A DNA stretch of 60,000 nt from Takakia lepidozioides (lineage: Eukaryota; Streptophyta; Takakiopsida; Takakiales; Takakiaceae): contig CM060734.1 of assembly GCA_030704615.1 (NCBI GenBank), forward strand, positions 4,156,001 to 4,216,000, given 5' to 3'. Shown here in pieces: positions 45,652 to 57,643 of the stretch. The notes below the pieces were generated by a model. The model worked only from the letters and a program-made list of their open reading frames with translations. It searched no databases and was not told the origin of the DNA. The position numbers were made by a program, and so were the translations under genes. How positions within the stretch are numbered: position 1 is the stretch's first letter; every line of letters begins with the position of its first letter.

Positions 45652-47552
45652 GCATGGGAGCTCAATCTCACACTCACAGATTATTAATTCTGTGCAGAGG
45701 AAAAGAAAAAGGAAAGCCGAGGGGGAAGATTTGGCCGCTTCAGAAGGTGAAGGTGATGAAGAGTCACTGGAGGGACACTATGAAGACAAGGCCGAGGAGA
45801 TAATGGGTGGGCAAAAAGTGAACTCGTCGAAGGTGATTCTGTCGATGGAGGTTCCCGGCGGAAACCCTGGTCATTCCGCTTTGCAGGATGATCTCCATGC
45901 CCGCTGTTCGACCGGCATTGAGAATGATATAACAAAGTTGAAGAACGACTTTGTTCACGGCTATGTGAAGGGATCAGCAGTGTTCTACGTATCCACTATG
46001 AACACAAAAGGAGAGGAGTGTCTTGTAACAGAGGACATTGAGCAAAGTTGGGATGAATGCTGGCGGGATGTGAACAGGGAGTTCGAGTTCAAGCTGTCGA
46101 AGAAGACCTCCACAAAAGCATTCATGGGGAAGATGTTTTTTGTCTGGGATGGGAACCACAGACTGCTTGCCTGGATGGATTACATTTCAAGCATGCACTC
46201 TGACGACATCGAATGGCACTGGAGCGTGGTTTCCATGGTTCTGGATCACAAAGGGCATGTCACGCAGCTCTTGACAGCCATGCACGACATAAATAAGTAA
46301 GTCTCCATCTTTGTGTCTGTTCCTCGTTTCGACAATTAGAAATCATCTTATGAGTTGACGGTTTTTCCAGGTCCAACGAAACATCTCATGTGACCACCAA
46401 TCTGTGCCACACTCTATTCCGCATCCAGAAGGTAGGGCTGATGCCACTGGAGTCATTCACGTGAGTCCACAGCAGATGAAGAGGTGTGCTGAGAAGAAGA
46501 CAAGCACATGGTATAGCTTGACAAGGAGGCTTTCCTTGACTACATGTACACTGTAAGCTTCTTGACACTGCTTGCTTTTTGACACTGCAAGCTTCTTGAC
46601 ACTACCTGTTGTTACTATTTTCTCACAAGTAATGACAGTGTTTCATTCTTTTTACCTGCAATGTATGCAGCAAGAAATAGCAGAAACTGGCTTGAAGGCG
46701 AAAGCTGAGTACTATGATTCCCACACTGAAGAGCAGCGGTCTGCATCTGGGCTTGAGGACACGATGAAGTTCGAGATGAATAATCAAAGGAAGAACTCAT
46801 GAGTGCATTCGACAAACAAATCAGGATAGCAGATCCAGGGCTTGGCACAGAATTTCTGGAGCAGGTGAAAGTGCACTATGACAAGTTTGGCTCCAAGCCA
46901 GAAATGACTCAGGAGAAACTACATCGCCTTTCCATTTCAATGGTGGACAATGCAACGAAAATCAGGTGGTTGGAGATATGGAACTCGGATCCTCTTGTGA
47001 GAGACACGAATATGTTTCCAACTCCAGAGAGAGACCCGAAGACACAAGCAATAAAAGTTGTAAGCGACCAGACATTCGACCAGTGGCTACACAAAGCCAC
47101 ATTTTGGAGCCAGGTAAGGATACCACCAAACCATTTTCAGACATGTGTGTTGCTCCGTAATTCCGCTCCCAACCTCTCCAAATTCTTACAAGCTTTCTTG
47201 TTGCAGTTAGAAAAACGTGCAGTGGCTGCACTTGCTGAGTCGATGGCAGACTACAAAATCCAGATGGCTTGCCCCCGGATCACACTGGAGGCCTATATCA
47301 GGAGGTGGAAGCTCGCTGTCTGGAACAATTGCTTCTTCAGGGAGTTTGAAAAAGACAAAGGAATCTCCAGATCGTACGAGTTCAAAAAGCTGAACAGCGA
47401 GCAAGCAATGAAACGAGTGTTGTACAGGTGTGATCTCCTTACTCAATTGTGGTACTTGAAGGGCATGCATCTGCAATCTTCTGTCATACTTTCAGATTTG
47501 CGAATTTGCGTGGCTTTGAGGGATCTCTGGGGGCTCTGAATGTGCTGTCCAG

Positions 47553-48164
47553 CAACATTGCGTTGACGCATGGTCCTGGTTTCACTTACCTATATCTGGG
47601 TATCCCATACTGCGTTTTATTGCATGTGAATGGGGGTGAATGGACAGGAAAATCAGCCTTGCGTCAACGCAATGTTGATGAGACGCAGACTATGTACCTT
47701 TTCCTCTGGTTTGGGGCAGTTCAAATCCAGATCCAATTCTTTCAACTTGAACATAACAATGTTTGGAGTCTATTTCAAATGCTATTTTCAGCTTTCACTA
47801 TGCCAACAAACAGACTTGCGTTGACGCAAGGTTGTTTGGCGGTATGGATTGATGGAAATGTCCCTGTGCATCCCCCAACTTCCATGCAATTGTAGGAGAC
47901 TTTCGATTATCAGATATATTATCAATGTTTGTTTCAACAGAGGAATTCAACATTGCGCCAACGCAATGTTGAATATCCATAGCAGTACATAGTCAGATGG
48001 TGGTTTTCAGGCATTGTTCCCCATTTCATCTGTGTGTGAAAACAACATTGCGTTGACGCAATGTTGTATTGCACTTGTCAGTCGTTGTCTCTATCAATAC
48101 AACGTAACCACTAGGTGTTTCCCATTTCTGCTCGAATCAACATTGCGTCAACGCAAGGTTGATT
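47553..48164. repeat. Six more palindromes of the same type in a second intron
   Basis: Cores at 47558-47571, 47659-47672, 47816-47829, 47953-47966, 48048-48061 and 48143-48156, within the intron 47428-48285. Here the arm is often CAACA...TGTTG, the paired alternative to CAACC...GGTTG of the first cluster. Confidence 0.88.
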
Positions 48165-50216
48165 CTGGACAGCAAAAGTTGATTACCAGGTGTTCCCTTC
48201 CTTTATTTCAATATCTTCTTCTGAATGTCTGTTCTTTTCCATTTTCCGATTGACTGACTGTCTGGGTTTTTGGTGTTTGATTCAGGTATATGTATCATAT
48301 CCTCATACCGGGAAAGTACCTTAGCGATGACCCAGACTTCATCTATTCATGGGCTGACCCCTCCAATGAGAAGACAATGTACACGGCTGGTATTGCCAGA
48401 GACTGGAGCAGGGCGCACTTCAGAGACTGTGGGTGGTACCTCGACCTGCCAAAACAGGACACCATTCGATGAAGTTGTTTTGAGAAACCTGAACGACAAT
48501 GCCGCAGCGATTGCCCCATTGGCAGACAAAGACATTCAGGACAGAATCATTTCTACTCTGGCTGCAAAAGAGCCCGAGAGAACTGCCACTCCAAAACGAA
48601 AGGGGAAGACTGTCGGGGATCCTAAGGGGAAGGGGAAAAGTGCAGCTCCGCAAGGACAGGGACCGTCAGAGGTTCCTGTCAGAGAGCCTTCTCCCGCAAG
48701 GAGGGATAGGAGAACATCAAAGTCGAGGGAGCAGCCTTACGAGGCGAGAGAACATCCCTCCAGGGTTTTGGGCCAGTTCAATCGTAGGGTGCTGAATGAA
48801 AGTTTTCTTGCAATGATGGAGTCCAGGAAGTCCACATTCAAAGGGGTGCCCTCGAAATCATGGGACATGCTTGTTTCGTTCCTCACTCAGGTAAACACTT
48901 GTGTCTAAACTGTTGTATGAATAATTGTGTTTTGGCATCTTGTTGTGGCTTTTCCAGGGGATTGATCTCCTGCTCGATTTGGATTGGGCTTCTTACACTG
49001 TCTCCTGTTTTTCCCTGTAGGTGACAAAAAAACCGGAATGGGTGAATGGAGTTCAGCAGGCATACGCGACTGACCTTGTGGTGCTGGACATTCCTGACGG
49101 TTATCCCGTCCCTGATGTGTTCCCTTCCAATTCGACCCCGACTTGGAACAAATCGGATTCTCGTTATTGGCAGTGGGCTTTCTCGTTCAGCAACAAATTC
49201 CTTTCGACTCGGGGGCTCTTCTTCTCATGCAGTCAAAGGACATGTCGGCTCGAAGAACTCTTTTCAGCTACATGAAAGCTCCGGGTTTCGTGTCATCAAA
49301 ACTTGGACATGCATCAATACTCTGCCTCTTACGAAGGGCGAGTTCCCGGGGCAGAAAGTGAGTTGGTTCCTTTCAATTCATGTTTCGTTGTTTTTTCGGT
49401 AAATAAAAATGCTGGGTTATGCCTTCTGTCTCATGCTCTCTTCCTCATTGTTGACAGACACGGGTGTTCGAAGCTTTGTGCCTGGTGAGGCGGAAGGACA
49501 CTCTTCCTCCTGGTGTTGCTGAGTTCCAGATGAGGGACCTTGCAGCTCATATTGACCCCACCTGCGAGCCTATGGAGGATGATGTTCTCTTCAATTACGT
49601 GGACTCGGGTCGAACTATGAAAAGGTCGATTGTGTCCCTTGGAGAGGTGCACGGGAGAAATCTCCAGCTTTCATGCAGACTTTGGTGGAGACATGCAGCC
49701 GTCATGGTGGACGAGTGGTCGACTTGTCTATGGGCACAGGTGGGGCACTTTACATTGTGATTGACATATGGGCAGTAACCTTAGGGAAACCCTGTTTTCA
49801 TTTCTCGTTCTTCTTGGATTTGCAGGAGCATGTTTTCATGCTTGCAAGAGCGCCGGAAGGCACTTCTTCGGCATGGAAGCTGATACGGAGCTCTTCTCGA
49901 GCGAGCTTCGTCAGCTTGAGTCGGACACTACTTCTACCCCATCCAAAGAGGGACTTCTGGAGGAGCCCGAAGCGCCTGACGAGGATCTGGACGTGACTCC
50001 GATTTTGAGTGTGAGTAAGTTCTTCTGTAGTCGTTCAAAATATGTGGCATTTCCTTGTGTCGTTCCCGTTCGAAAAAATTGCGTAACATTGTCTATATCT
50101 GGATGTTAACATCTGCCACCATTTCTCTTGTTCCTTTCCAGAGTTCTGCACCAGTCATTGAATCAGCAGACACCTTTCGGATTCCAAGGATACTACATGT
50201 CCCCGAGTCCCCCTAG

Positions 50217-50730
50217 ATCCAACCGCTTGCCGGTTTACGCGGAAGCTTGCGCACGGGGTGTTATCCGAACAAACACTGTATTCGCATCTCCATAAAGGTC
50301 GTGGAAAAAAAAAACGTCATGTATGTGCTGCTGTATTCATAGATGATATTGCTATTAACTCTGGCAGTGGTTCCTCTGAAACCTCCAATATTTCTTGACG
50401 GTTCAAGTACTGAGGCTGAATAAATTGTGTTTTGGCTTTGCTTCCATCCCATACTGTTTTTCAAGTTCTCTGCGCGTTCCCGTAAGTACAGTTAGGGATT
50501 GCCTACGGTATTTCTTCGGAGTGCGGAATTGAAAAATGTTTGTGTGTTGGAGTGAATGTACTGCTTTGCCAAAAAAACATTTTTTCTTTTCAGATTCAGT
50601 TCTGTAGTGGGCGATCTCCTCATTCCAAAGTCAGGATCTCCACAAAAATTCAACCGCAAACCTGCCATTGTTCTCGGCCACAAGGAATATTCATGTGGGG
50701 GCAGTAAAGAGGGATAGAAAATTAGGACAT
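50217..50730. other. 3' flank of the methyltransferase-like gene
   Basis: Probable 3' UTR with AATAAA at 50419-50424, a plausible polyadenylation signal about 200 nt after the stop. Nothing else recognised. Confidence 0.45.
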
Positions 50731-50845
50731 AGGGGGGGGGGGGAAGCACGGACATAGGTAAAAGGGGGGGGGGGAGCACGGTAATAGGGGTGAGAGCACG
50801 GAACCGCGGTAATAGGGGGGGGGAGCACGGAATTAGGGCCTGAAC
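50731..50845. repeat. G-run/GCACGG repeat array
   Basis: GCACGG recurs at 50746, 50776, 50796 and 50825, alternating with runs of about 10-12 G (50732-50743, 50764-50774, 50815-50823) and with GGTAATAGGGG at 50780-50790 and 50809-50820. CGGTAATAGG is shared with the array at 34317-34418. Confidence 0.75.
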
Positions 50846-52821
50846 ACGTGGATGCTTGCTGATGTGGCGTGAGCCTAGCCAGGCTCACAGGCTCACAGGC
50901 TCACAGGCCAGGCTCACGCGCAAGCATTCCCCCACAGACAACACAGCCCACACAGGTCGCACAGTCCATAGGGGCAGTGACAGATGCAAGATAACGTCAG
51001 TTAGGTGGCCGGTAAGTGTAAAGACAATTTGGAAGTCAAACTTGGAGAATATGCCATGCGGTCAGAGGAAAACGGAAGAGTGTTTGAATTCAAACACGTG
51101 GTCTAAGGGGCAAAGCACTCCGCATTGCATGTATTGCAATAACGACCGCGCTGACTCCATGTACACTGACGTTATCGTGAAGGAGTGGCATCTGGAACAT
51201 TTGCGCCAAACAGGGCCGTCAAAATACCTACCCGATACATCAGCCGAAACTTATTACGAGCCCATTAATGCATCAAGAGGACAGGTAACGGAACCCTTTA
51301 CGCGTCCGGCAAAGGGGAACCTTTGCCACATATGCAGTCCTAGTGGTCATTCCAAGCGGAAATATGAACAGTTTAAGGTAAAAATGAGAAGTTACCTAAT
51401 GAGGCAACGGCCAATCAGCAATGTGAATTTTGTGCAAAAGACTCCATTCAAGAAACAAGAACAAGAAATTAAGAAGATTATGAGCGGAAGAATAGGAGTT
51501 ATTCCGGATAACCAGTGTCTCGACGGGAGAGGCAATCAAAGCTATAACTTTGTAGCTATGGCGGATATCACGGACTATACACTAGCTCTACTTCTTACGT
51601 AGTTGCGCAAAAAAGGTCGAAGTACTTTCTTTCTCACTCACTATTTGCAAGCCCCGCAGGCTTACACTCACTTGCCTGTTCCATTCTATGCTAACCACAC
51701 TTACATGCTTTACGCCTTACAAACTTTCCTACAGTTATTCCAAACAAGGCCTTCTTGTTTGTCCGGGATGAAGAGAATTAGAGAGATGGAGGATCTCCGG
51801 GTGAAGAGCACGACGATTCTACAAAAGCAAACAATCGCTACACCACAGGCAGTGCAGCTACTAAAGGAGTTGCGGTTGGAGGGGTTGCTACGCAAAGAGT
51901 GGTCTTTGCATCATCGGGATTTGATGATCCAATTCATCAAGAACATCGAGCCACGGATAGGAGTTACCAAGGTGAAGGGCGTAGATATATAGGTTACTCC
52001 GCAGTACTTGCAACAACTTTTTGAATTACCAACTGGTAATGTGAGCGTGGATGAGCACAGGGCAAGATTGCAAATATGAGATCTTTTCCAAGAAACGAGT
52101 TTCTTCAAGAACCAGGGATTCACTTGCACCAAAGCCGAGTATCTAGGGTTGAGGGAGATTGGCCAGATACTAAACATTTTGTTTGCCATGAAACAGAATC
52201 AACAGTATCTTAGCAGATCTTTCACGGAGGAGGTTCTGAAAGCTTTGAGAGGAGAGGATGTAGCTTGGGCGGAGATGATGTATAGTGGACTGGTGGAGGA
52301 GATGAGACGGTTACAGAATACAACTGCCAAGTCCCCAATCATTGTGTCTGGCCCAATTATTGCACAAATTATCTTTGATTCTTGCTTGCTTGATGCGCGA
52401 GAACGCAAAGTAATGGGGGTTTTTGAGGCAGCCACAACTGCAGTTGAGGAGCAAGACTCTTCATAAGGTGAAGGGGGATTGGAGGGGCAGCACCAGTCCA
52501 AGAGATAGAAGAAGGACGCAATTGTAGTGGCAGATCCACTGGCCACAAGGAATCCACAAGATGATGTTTCCATAGCTCATGTGCAGGATGAGGAGTAGCA
52601 GCACAAGGGGCTGTTATTACTGGAAGCACGGCCTTCAGAGAGGGAGGAAGAAGTCACCTCAATACCACAACCACCACAGCAAGTTGCCCGGTTGCCCCAG
52701 GGGTAATTCAGATTGGACATGCTGTTATACCGGAGGCTCTTACTGTGGAGGGAGAGGGGTTGGACATCCCCACTACAGAGCAAGTAGTGGCAGAAATTGA
52801 GAAGGGTGACCTTCTCTATGA
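50846..52821 (+). pseudogene. Element X: gag-like remnant, left part (interrupted by E2)
   Basis: Starts in GTGAGCCTGG-type short repeats (50870-50920), then plus-strand frames 50856-51602 and 51603-51992, followed by 52149-52466 and pieces to 52820. A degenerate zinc knuckle CHICSPSGHSKRKY (last Cys replaced) is near 51325-51366. Later frames are helical and Glu/Lys-rich (for example MRRLQNTTAKSP). No RT seen. The frame at its right end reads into ATGA (52818-52821) and resumes at 59387 on the far side of E2. Best read as a gag-like gene of an unidentified retroelement. Confidence 0.5.
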
Positions 52822-53346
52822 TGTCGTGCGCATACATATCGCTACACAACAACATCGCTGTCCAAACCACACCACACATATATGCACAATAAAGTAGTCT
52901 GCCACAAGAAACAAGCTAAGAAGGACACACACTCCCAACACAAGAAATATGAAATCCATCACTATCACTCATTGAAACAGAAGTCGAGCCAGGGGCACCC
53001 CAAGCTATGGGGACTCCACCCACAACAACCTACACTCCCATCATAAGCACACTCATATCTGAATCGATGAAGGAGCTCGGTCGCGCAGGCTCAACTCGAG
53101 AGAGATGAGCTGCGCGACTGCCGCTCTCGTGAAGATAAGACGGACCAGGTGTCAAACTAAACTTGACACCTGATTTAACACTTGACCTAAATCCAAGTGT
53201 TAAATACAAATAACTAGTTTTATTCTAGCTGTTTTCACACTGTGCTTATTTAACTTGACAGCTGTCGTGCGAATACATATCGCTACACAACTACATCGCT
53301 GTCCAAACCACACCACACATATATGCACAATAAAGTAGTCTCCCAC
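52822..53346 (-). repeat. S-L-S terminal block of E2
   Basis: Same order as 10577-11105. The two bases GC separate L from the inner S in both elements. The L copy starts with AGAAACAAGC, having lost the usual TGATA start. Confidence 0.83.
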
Positions 53347-53605
53347 AAGCGCCCCCCTAGCTGGTGGATAGGTCCCTCTACCTCCAGATAGCTACAAGAT
53401 GTAATAGCCACAGCCGTACTAAGTCCTCTATCACTGTCCCTATTGTACTCAAACTCTATAGACCAAGAGGCCGGGTACAAGAGTAGCCCCATCGTTAGTC
53501 GCCATCTTGCAATCTGTGAACTTGAGCCAGGACCTCGTGTGTTCAAGGTCTCCTAGTAGCTGGGCCTTGCGTTTCTTGTTATCCTTCCATGGTTATCCAC
53601 TCCCA

Positions 53606-54266
53606 CTATCCAATGCAATGTGGACATAACCAATCCCCATCCGGAACCATCTCAAGAGGTGGAGTTAAGCATCCCATATGCCAACCTCTAGAGCATCGAT
53701 CGCACACCAGCATGGTGGCTGCCCCTTTAGCAGACCCACACAACATGCACCTCAAACCTGTAGATACCACTACCAGGCTTGGGTCAATCCTGCCTCTGAC
53801 ATTCGGAAGGTGATATGGCGCACAATTACGCACATGGTCCTTCCAAGTTATGCCATCGCCCGACCCTCCAAGACCAAGACGCCTGAGGGCAAGACCTCTC
53901 GAACCCTCAAAATAACACGTCCTGCAGTCACATCCAAGGTCGTAGGAGCAGTCTGTTGCAGATAGACATAGTCACCAGGGTTGAATCTCCGAATCCCAGG
54001 ACGATAGCCCCACCACGTATGGTAGCATACCTCAACGTATCACGGTGTTGTGCAATGGCAAGGTTCTCGAAAGCCATGGGCATGACTTTTTTGAACAATT
54101 CTGCACGCTGCTCACATGCACGTGCCCACACGTCCGGATCGTCAAGGTTAAGAACTGTAGCAGCTTCCCTGCGAATGGATGTAGGCAAATCCGGCTCTCG
54201 GCCAAAGAGAAGAAAGTATGGTGAGAAGGAGGCAAGTGATGCTTGCTTGCTGAACCTGTAGCCCAT
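53606..54266 (-). pseudogene. E2 integrase C-terminal part with PHD finger
   Basis: Frame 54266-53928 corresponds to the E1 segment after the DDE core. Frame 53833-53606 carries the same PHD finger as E1, with all eight metal ligands (C4HC3) kept. One shift separates the two. Confidence 0.8.
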
Positions 54267-54410
54267 GGCTAACCAGGTAACTGAAGGTCCTATTCTCCTA
54301 GGTGTCCCTTCTGCAAGCCATACTACGCAAACCCCTCTTTACTGTCTGAACAACTCTCTCTGCCAAGCCATCGGCCTCAGGATGATCCCGAGAAGTGGTG
54401 CGGTGGTCTA

Positions 54411-56063
54411 TCAAGGCCTTGTCACACAAAGCCTGAAACTCCCCCAAGAACTCTCCCCTTGGTCCGTGAGTACCTCAGCTGGAGCACCGAATCGGCTAAG
54501 CACACAATCCAAGAATGCATACGCAGCTCCCTCACTAGCCTTATCAGGCAATGGAACCAACTCAATCCACTTGGAAAAGTGCTCCACCATCACCAACACG
54601 TACTTGTTGTGACGCATGGTCAGTGGCAATGGCCCTGCAAAGTCAAGACTCCACCTGTAGCCCAATCCCATGATCGGAAGAGGGTGCAATTGTGGAGTAG
54701 GGGCGTTGAATGAAGCACGCACCCTGTCACACACCATGCACCTAGCCACAAATTGTTGCACCTCTGTGTGCATACCACGCCACCAATACTGCCCCTGCAG
54801 TAGACTATGAGTGCGTCGCACCCCAAAATGCCCCAACTCCTCATGGGCATGCCGCACTAACCGTGCCCGCTGTGTTGGGTGAGGCACAATCCTCACTCGA
54901 CCATCCTCCCACACTCGGAGCAGGTGTGTCCCCTCCCACTTGAACCTCTTGGCTCGTTGTAGGATCCGATCCCTCTCCTTGGCAATCACAGTGGCTGTCG
55001 TGTCTCCAGTGCGGAGGTAGTCCAACACAACTGAATCCTCATGTATATCTTTGGTGCCACCTTGCTCATTGCTGGCCTCAGGGTCCTCAGACACTTGATC
55101 TATAGTCATCCCTGTTGCAGGTCCAACCTGGCCTTCCGCTGCCAAAATACACAGAAATGCAGATGCATGCCATCCGGGCACCATCTCCTCGTCCGTCTCA
55201 CCATGCCACCGAGCTCCAGTGTCATCCTGCTGGCTCGTGCATGGATTGCAACTCAACCCATCTGCATTGCGATTGACCAAACCCGGTCGATGCACCACCT
55301 GGAAGTCATACTCTTGAAGGATGAGTGCCCACCGTGCAAGCTTCCCCGTAAGCTTGTCTGACTCCATCAACCACTTGAGTGGTTGGTGATCCGTGACAAG
55401 GGTGAAGAGATTGTCATATAGATAGCACCTGAAGTGTGCCACGGCCCACACTGCAGCTAAGCATTCTCCCTCATATGAGCTATACTTAGACTCTGCAGCA
55501 TTGTTCGAGCGGCTAGCATAAGCCACTACAAACTCTCTTCCCTCATCATCCACCTGTGTGAGCACCGCTCCAAGCCCCAGCATGCTCCAATCTGTATGCA
55601 GCTGAAAAGGACGCCCCCTGATAGGTCGTCTCAAGATGGGCGCCGAGGTCAACCTCGCCTTGAGCTCTTGAAAAGCTTGTTCTTGCTCATCTTCCCACTG
55701 CCACTCCTGGTCCACCTTGGTCAGCTTGGTTAGAGCCTTTGCAATGGCACTAAATCCCTTAACAAACCGTCTGTAATAGTTTGCTAACCCCATGAAAGCT
55801 CGAACTCGGCTCACATCCGTGGGGCGTGGAACCTGTACAATGGACTCTACCTTAGTCTGCTGTACCCCCAATCCTCCAGGATATATCATGTGACCCAGAT
55901 ACTCAATCTGGTTGTGGAAAAACTTGCACTTGCCCGGATGTAACTTCAATCCGTGCGTCCTTAAGCGCTCAAATACCCCCTGAAGGTGTCTCTCATGCTC
56001 CTCCACCGTAGCACTAAAGATGATGATGTCATCTATGTAGCACCGAGCACACAAAACCAACAT
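54411..56063 (-). CDS. E2 pol: RT from YIDD onward, RNase H, integrase (550 codons open)
   Basis: Open from 56063. The first few residues come from block C across the deletion junction; homology to E1 starts at CYIDDIIIFS. RNase H and the HHCC and DDE parts of integrase follow without a stop up to LTDQG; a one-base deletion near 54455 shifts the frame before the catalytic Glu. Fingers and palm of RT are missing, so it cannot make a full enzyme. Over 90 percent similar to E1 by eye in this stretch. Confidence 0.88.
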   Translation of the reverse strand: MLVLCARCYIDDIIIFSATVEEHERHLQGVFERLRTHGLKLHPGKCKFFHNQIEYLGHMIYPGGLGVQQTKVESIVQVPRPTDVSRVRAFMGLANYYRRFVKGFSAIAKALTKLTKVDQEWQWEDEQEQAFQELKARLTSAPILRRPIRGRPFQLHTDWSMLGLGAVLTQVDDEGREFVVAYASRSNNAAESKYSSYEGECLAAVWAVAHFRCYLYDNLFTLVTDHQPLKWLMESDKLTGKLARWALILQEYDFQVVHRPGLVNRNADGLSCNPCTSQQDDTGARWHGETDEEMVPGWHASAFLCILAAEGQVGPATGMTIDQVSEDPEASNEQGGTKDIHEDSVVLDYLRTGDTTATVIAKERDRILQRAKRFKWEGTHLLRVWEDGRVRIVPHPTQRARLVRHAHEELGHFGVRRTHSLLQGQYWWRGMHTEVQQFVARCMVCDRVRASFNAPTPQLHPLPIMGLGYRWSLDFAGPLPLTMRHNKYVLVMVEHFSKWIELVPLPDKASEGAAYAFLDCVLSRFGAPAEVLTDQGESSWGSFRLCVTRP

Positions 56064-57215
56064 GGCGCACAGTCAAGCATGCAGGTGTTGGGGGGGATCC
56101 AAACACAAGAAATCAAAACTTCAACACCCCCACACCAAAATCCAGCTGCAATGCTGATCCTACAGAATAGCCCAGCCCAAAACCCCGGACTGACTGGCCT
56201 CCACCAAGAGAGGCTTTGGCAACTACAAGTACAAGGTAATGAAAATAGTACAGAGATGGAGGGGAAGAATAGAAGCCCGACCAAGCAAGATCTAATCCTG
56301 ATCTATGCTATCAACTGCCAGACTTCTCTCAAAGTGCCTCGCTCTGCATGATGGTAAGGTGTAGGAGGTTGCCAGGTAGAGACAAAGCAATACTCCCCTA
56401 TCTCCCGCTCACTGAACACTAAAGAAAACAAAGGTAGGGTCTGATAGTCTCTCAACTCGAAAGCTTTGAGACGGTTGCGGGTGTCCTCATTGCGAATGAC
56501 TGCATCTCCTTCACGCACAACAAACATGTCATTGCTGATGAACCCCCGCTCGTGGTTGCCCTGTGCAGAGCGTATCCGGCTGCAACCATGTCTGATTGCA
56601 CAAACCTGTGTAGCTCCTGCTCCTCTGCTCCAGTACACCACGGCCTTGTGGCTAAACACCTTGGTCCCCGGGGCTGTCTTTGGCTGTGTTCCAAGCCTAG
56701 CTTTCACCCACTTTGGTATTTCACCTACAGCTGCAGAACTGCTGGCTCCAACAGAGTTCTGACTGTCCAAGGCGATATTGAGGCCCTCAATGCCAACTAC
56801 AACAGTCTGTTGTCTACTGCTAATGCCTGAGTCCCAGTATGCAATCAACTCGTCCAACTGTTCTCCACTCAAATCAGTCTGAGTTCCTTGGGAAACATAA
56901 ATCCTGTCCCCTTGTGTGCACAGACTAAGAGAAGAGACTTGCCCTTCAATTACGTCCTCATTTCCCCAAACCATGCAAGGAGTACATCCACCAATTTGTC
57001 TCTCATATAGACCAGCACAGGTTCTAGAAACAGAATTGTGGATCTTTCATGGCACACTCACACTCTAAAAATTCCATAGATTTTTAGCAGAGTCCTAAAA
57101 ACAAAAACCTGGTAGATTTCCCCTTTCTGCAGCTATCCCCTCAAAAACTGGGTCAAACAGAGTCCATTTGACAAAGATATGACCAGCCAGGCTCTTTAAA
57201 CATAACACTTTTTTT
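56049..57215 (-). CDS. E2 blocks C and D, encoding an unknown 223-aa protein
   Basis: Minus-strand frame 56974-56303 begins MVWGNEDVIEGQ and is preceded in frame by a Cys-rich stretch without a Met. It has no domain I recognise: a Ser/Thr/Gln-rich N-terminal third, a basic WVKARLGTQPKT stretch, and a C-terminal part rich in aromatic and charged residues. E1 keeps the first 130 codons with mostly conservative differences, so it may be an element gene (an extra ORF 5' of gag). Block C (56049-56253) is the non-coding stretch downstream. Confidence 0.55.
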
Positions 57216-57643
57216 TTTTTTTTTTCTTTTTTAATTTTAATTTTTAACACCAAAACGTTCTCGCCATTACAACCTGTTCCCAGGTTATCTACGGGTTCCC
57301 GAGGCCGTTCCCCCCCACAGGACCTCGCCAGTGAGATTCATAGTCCCTTGGGAGGCATTGAACAGTCTTTAACCAGCCAAGGGATAGATCCGGCACGGAC
57401 TGTCAACTCAGCCTCTTCAGTGTAGGTGATTAGAGGATCTGTTGTAGCTGTCATGGAGGTGACAGAGGAGACTCAAGGAGCAGATGGAGTAAAAGAACAG
57501 GTGAGTGTATCACGAGCATCTGCAGATGGCGTGGTTATGGACTCTCACCATCAAATTGACCATTCTGGAAGTAAACACACAGGGTTTTTTTGCTAGCGAC
57601 ACAAGGACAAGCACGGCACCCACAACATCCGCAAGGCTTGATC
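57216..57643. other. Border of the variable region in E2, nothing recognised
   Basis: Starts with a T-run (A-run on the element strand) at about 57209-57240, the same type of border as in E1 at 31736. No recognised coding content. Confidence 0.4.

Larger units (their letters stand above)
44584..50216 (+). pseudogene. Multi-exon companion gene with DNA N4/N6-methyltransferase-like C-terminus
   Basis: Exons placed by GT-AG ends: 44584-44945, 45698-46296, 46371-46431, 46517-46552, 46671-47113, 47207-47427, 48286-48890, 49021-49357, 49458-49739, 49826-50010, 50142-50216 (TAG). Exon 1 is acidic; exon 2 opens with a KRKRK nuclear-signal-like run; 48500-48730 is Lys/Arg/Pro-rich. The C-terminal part resembles a permuted (beta-order) DNA methyltransferase: ATDLVVLDIPDGY (motif IV place, DPPY expected), later EKSPAFMQTLVETC, then VVDLSMGTG joined by splicing to ACFHACKSAGRHFFGMEAD (motif I, FxGxG place). 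Shifts near 44810, 46800, 48462, 49210-49260 and 49655 break the frame. Middle region unrecognised. Catalytic motif looks degenerate. Confidence 0.6.
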
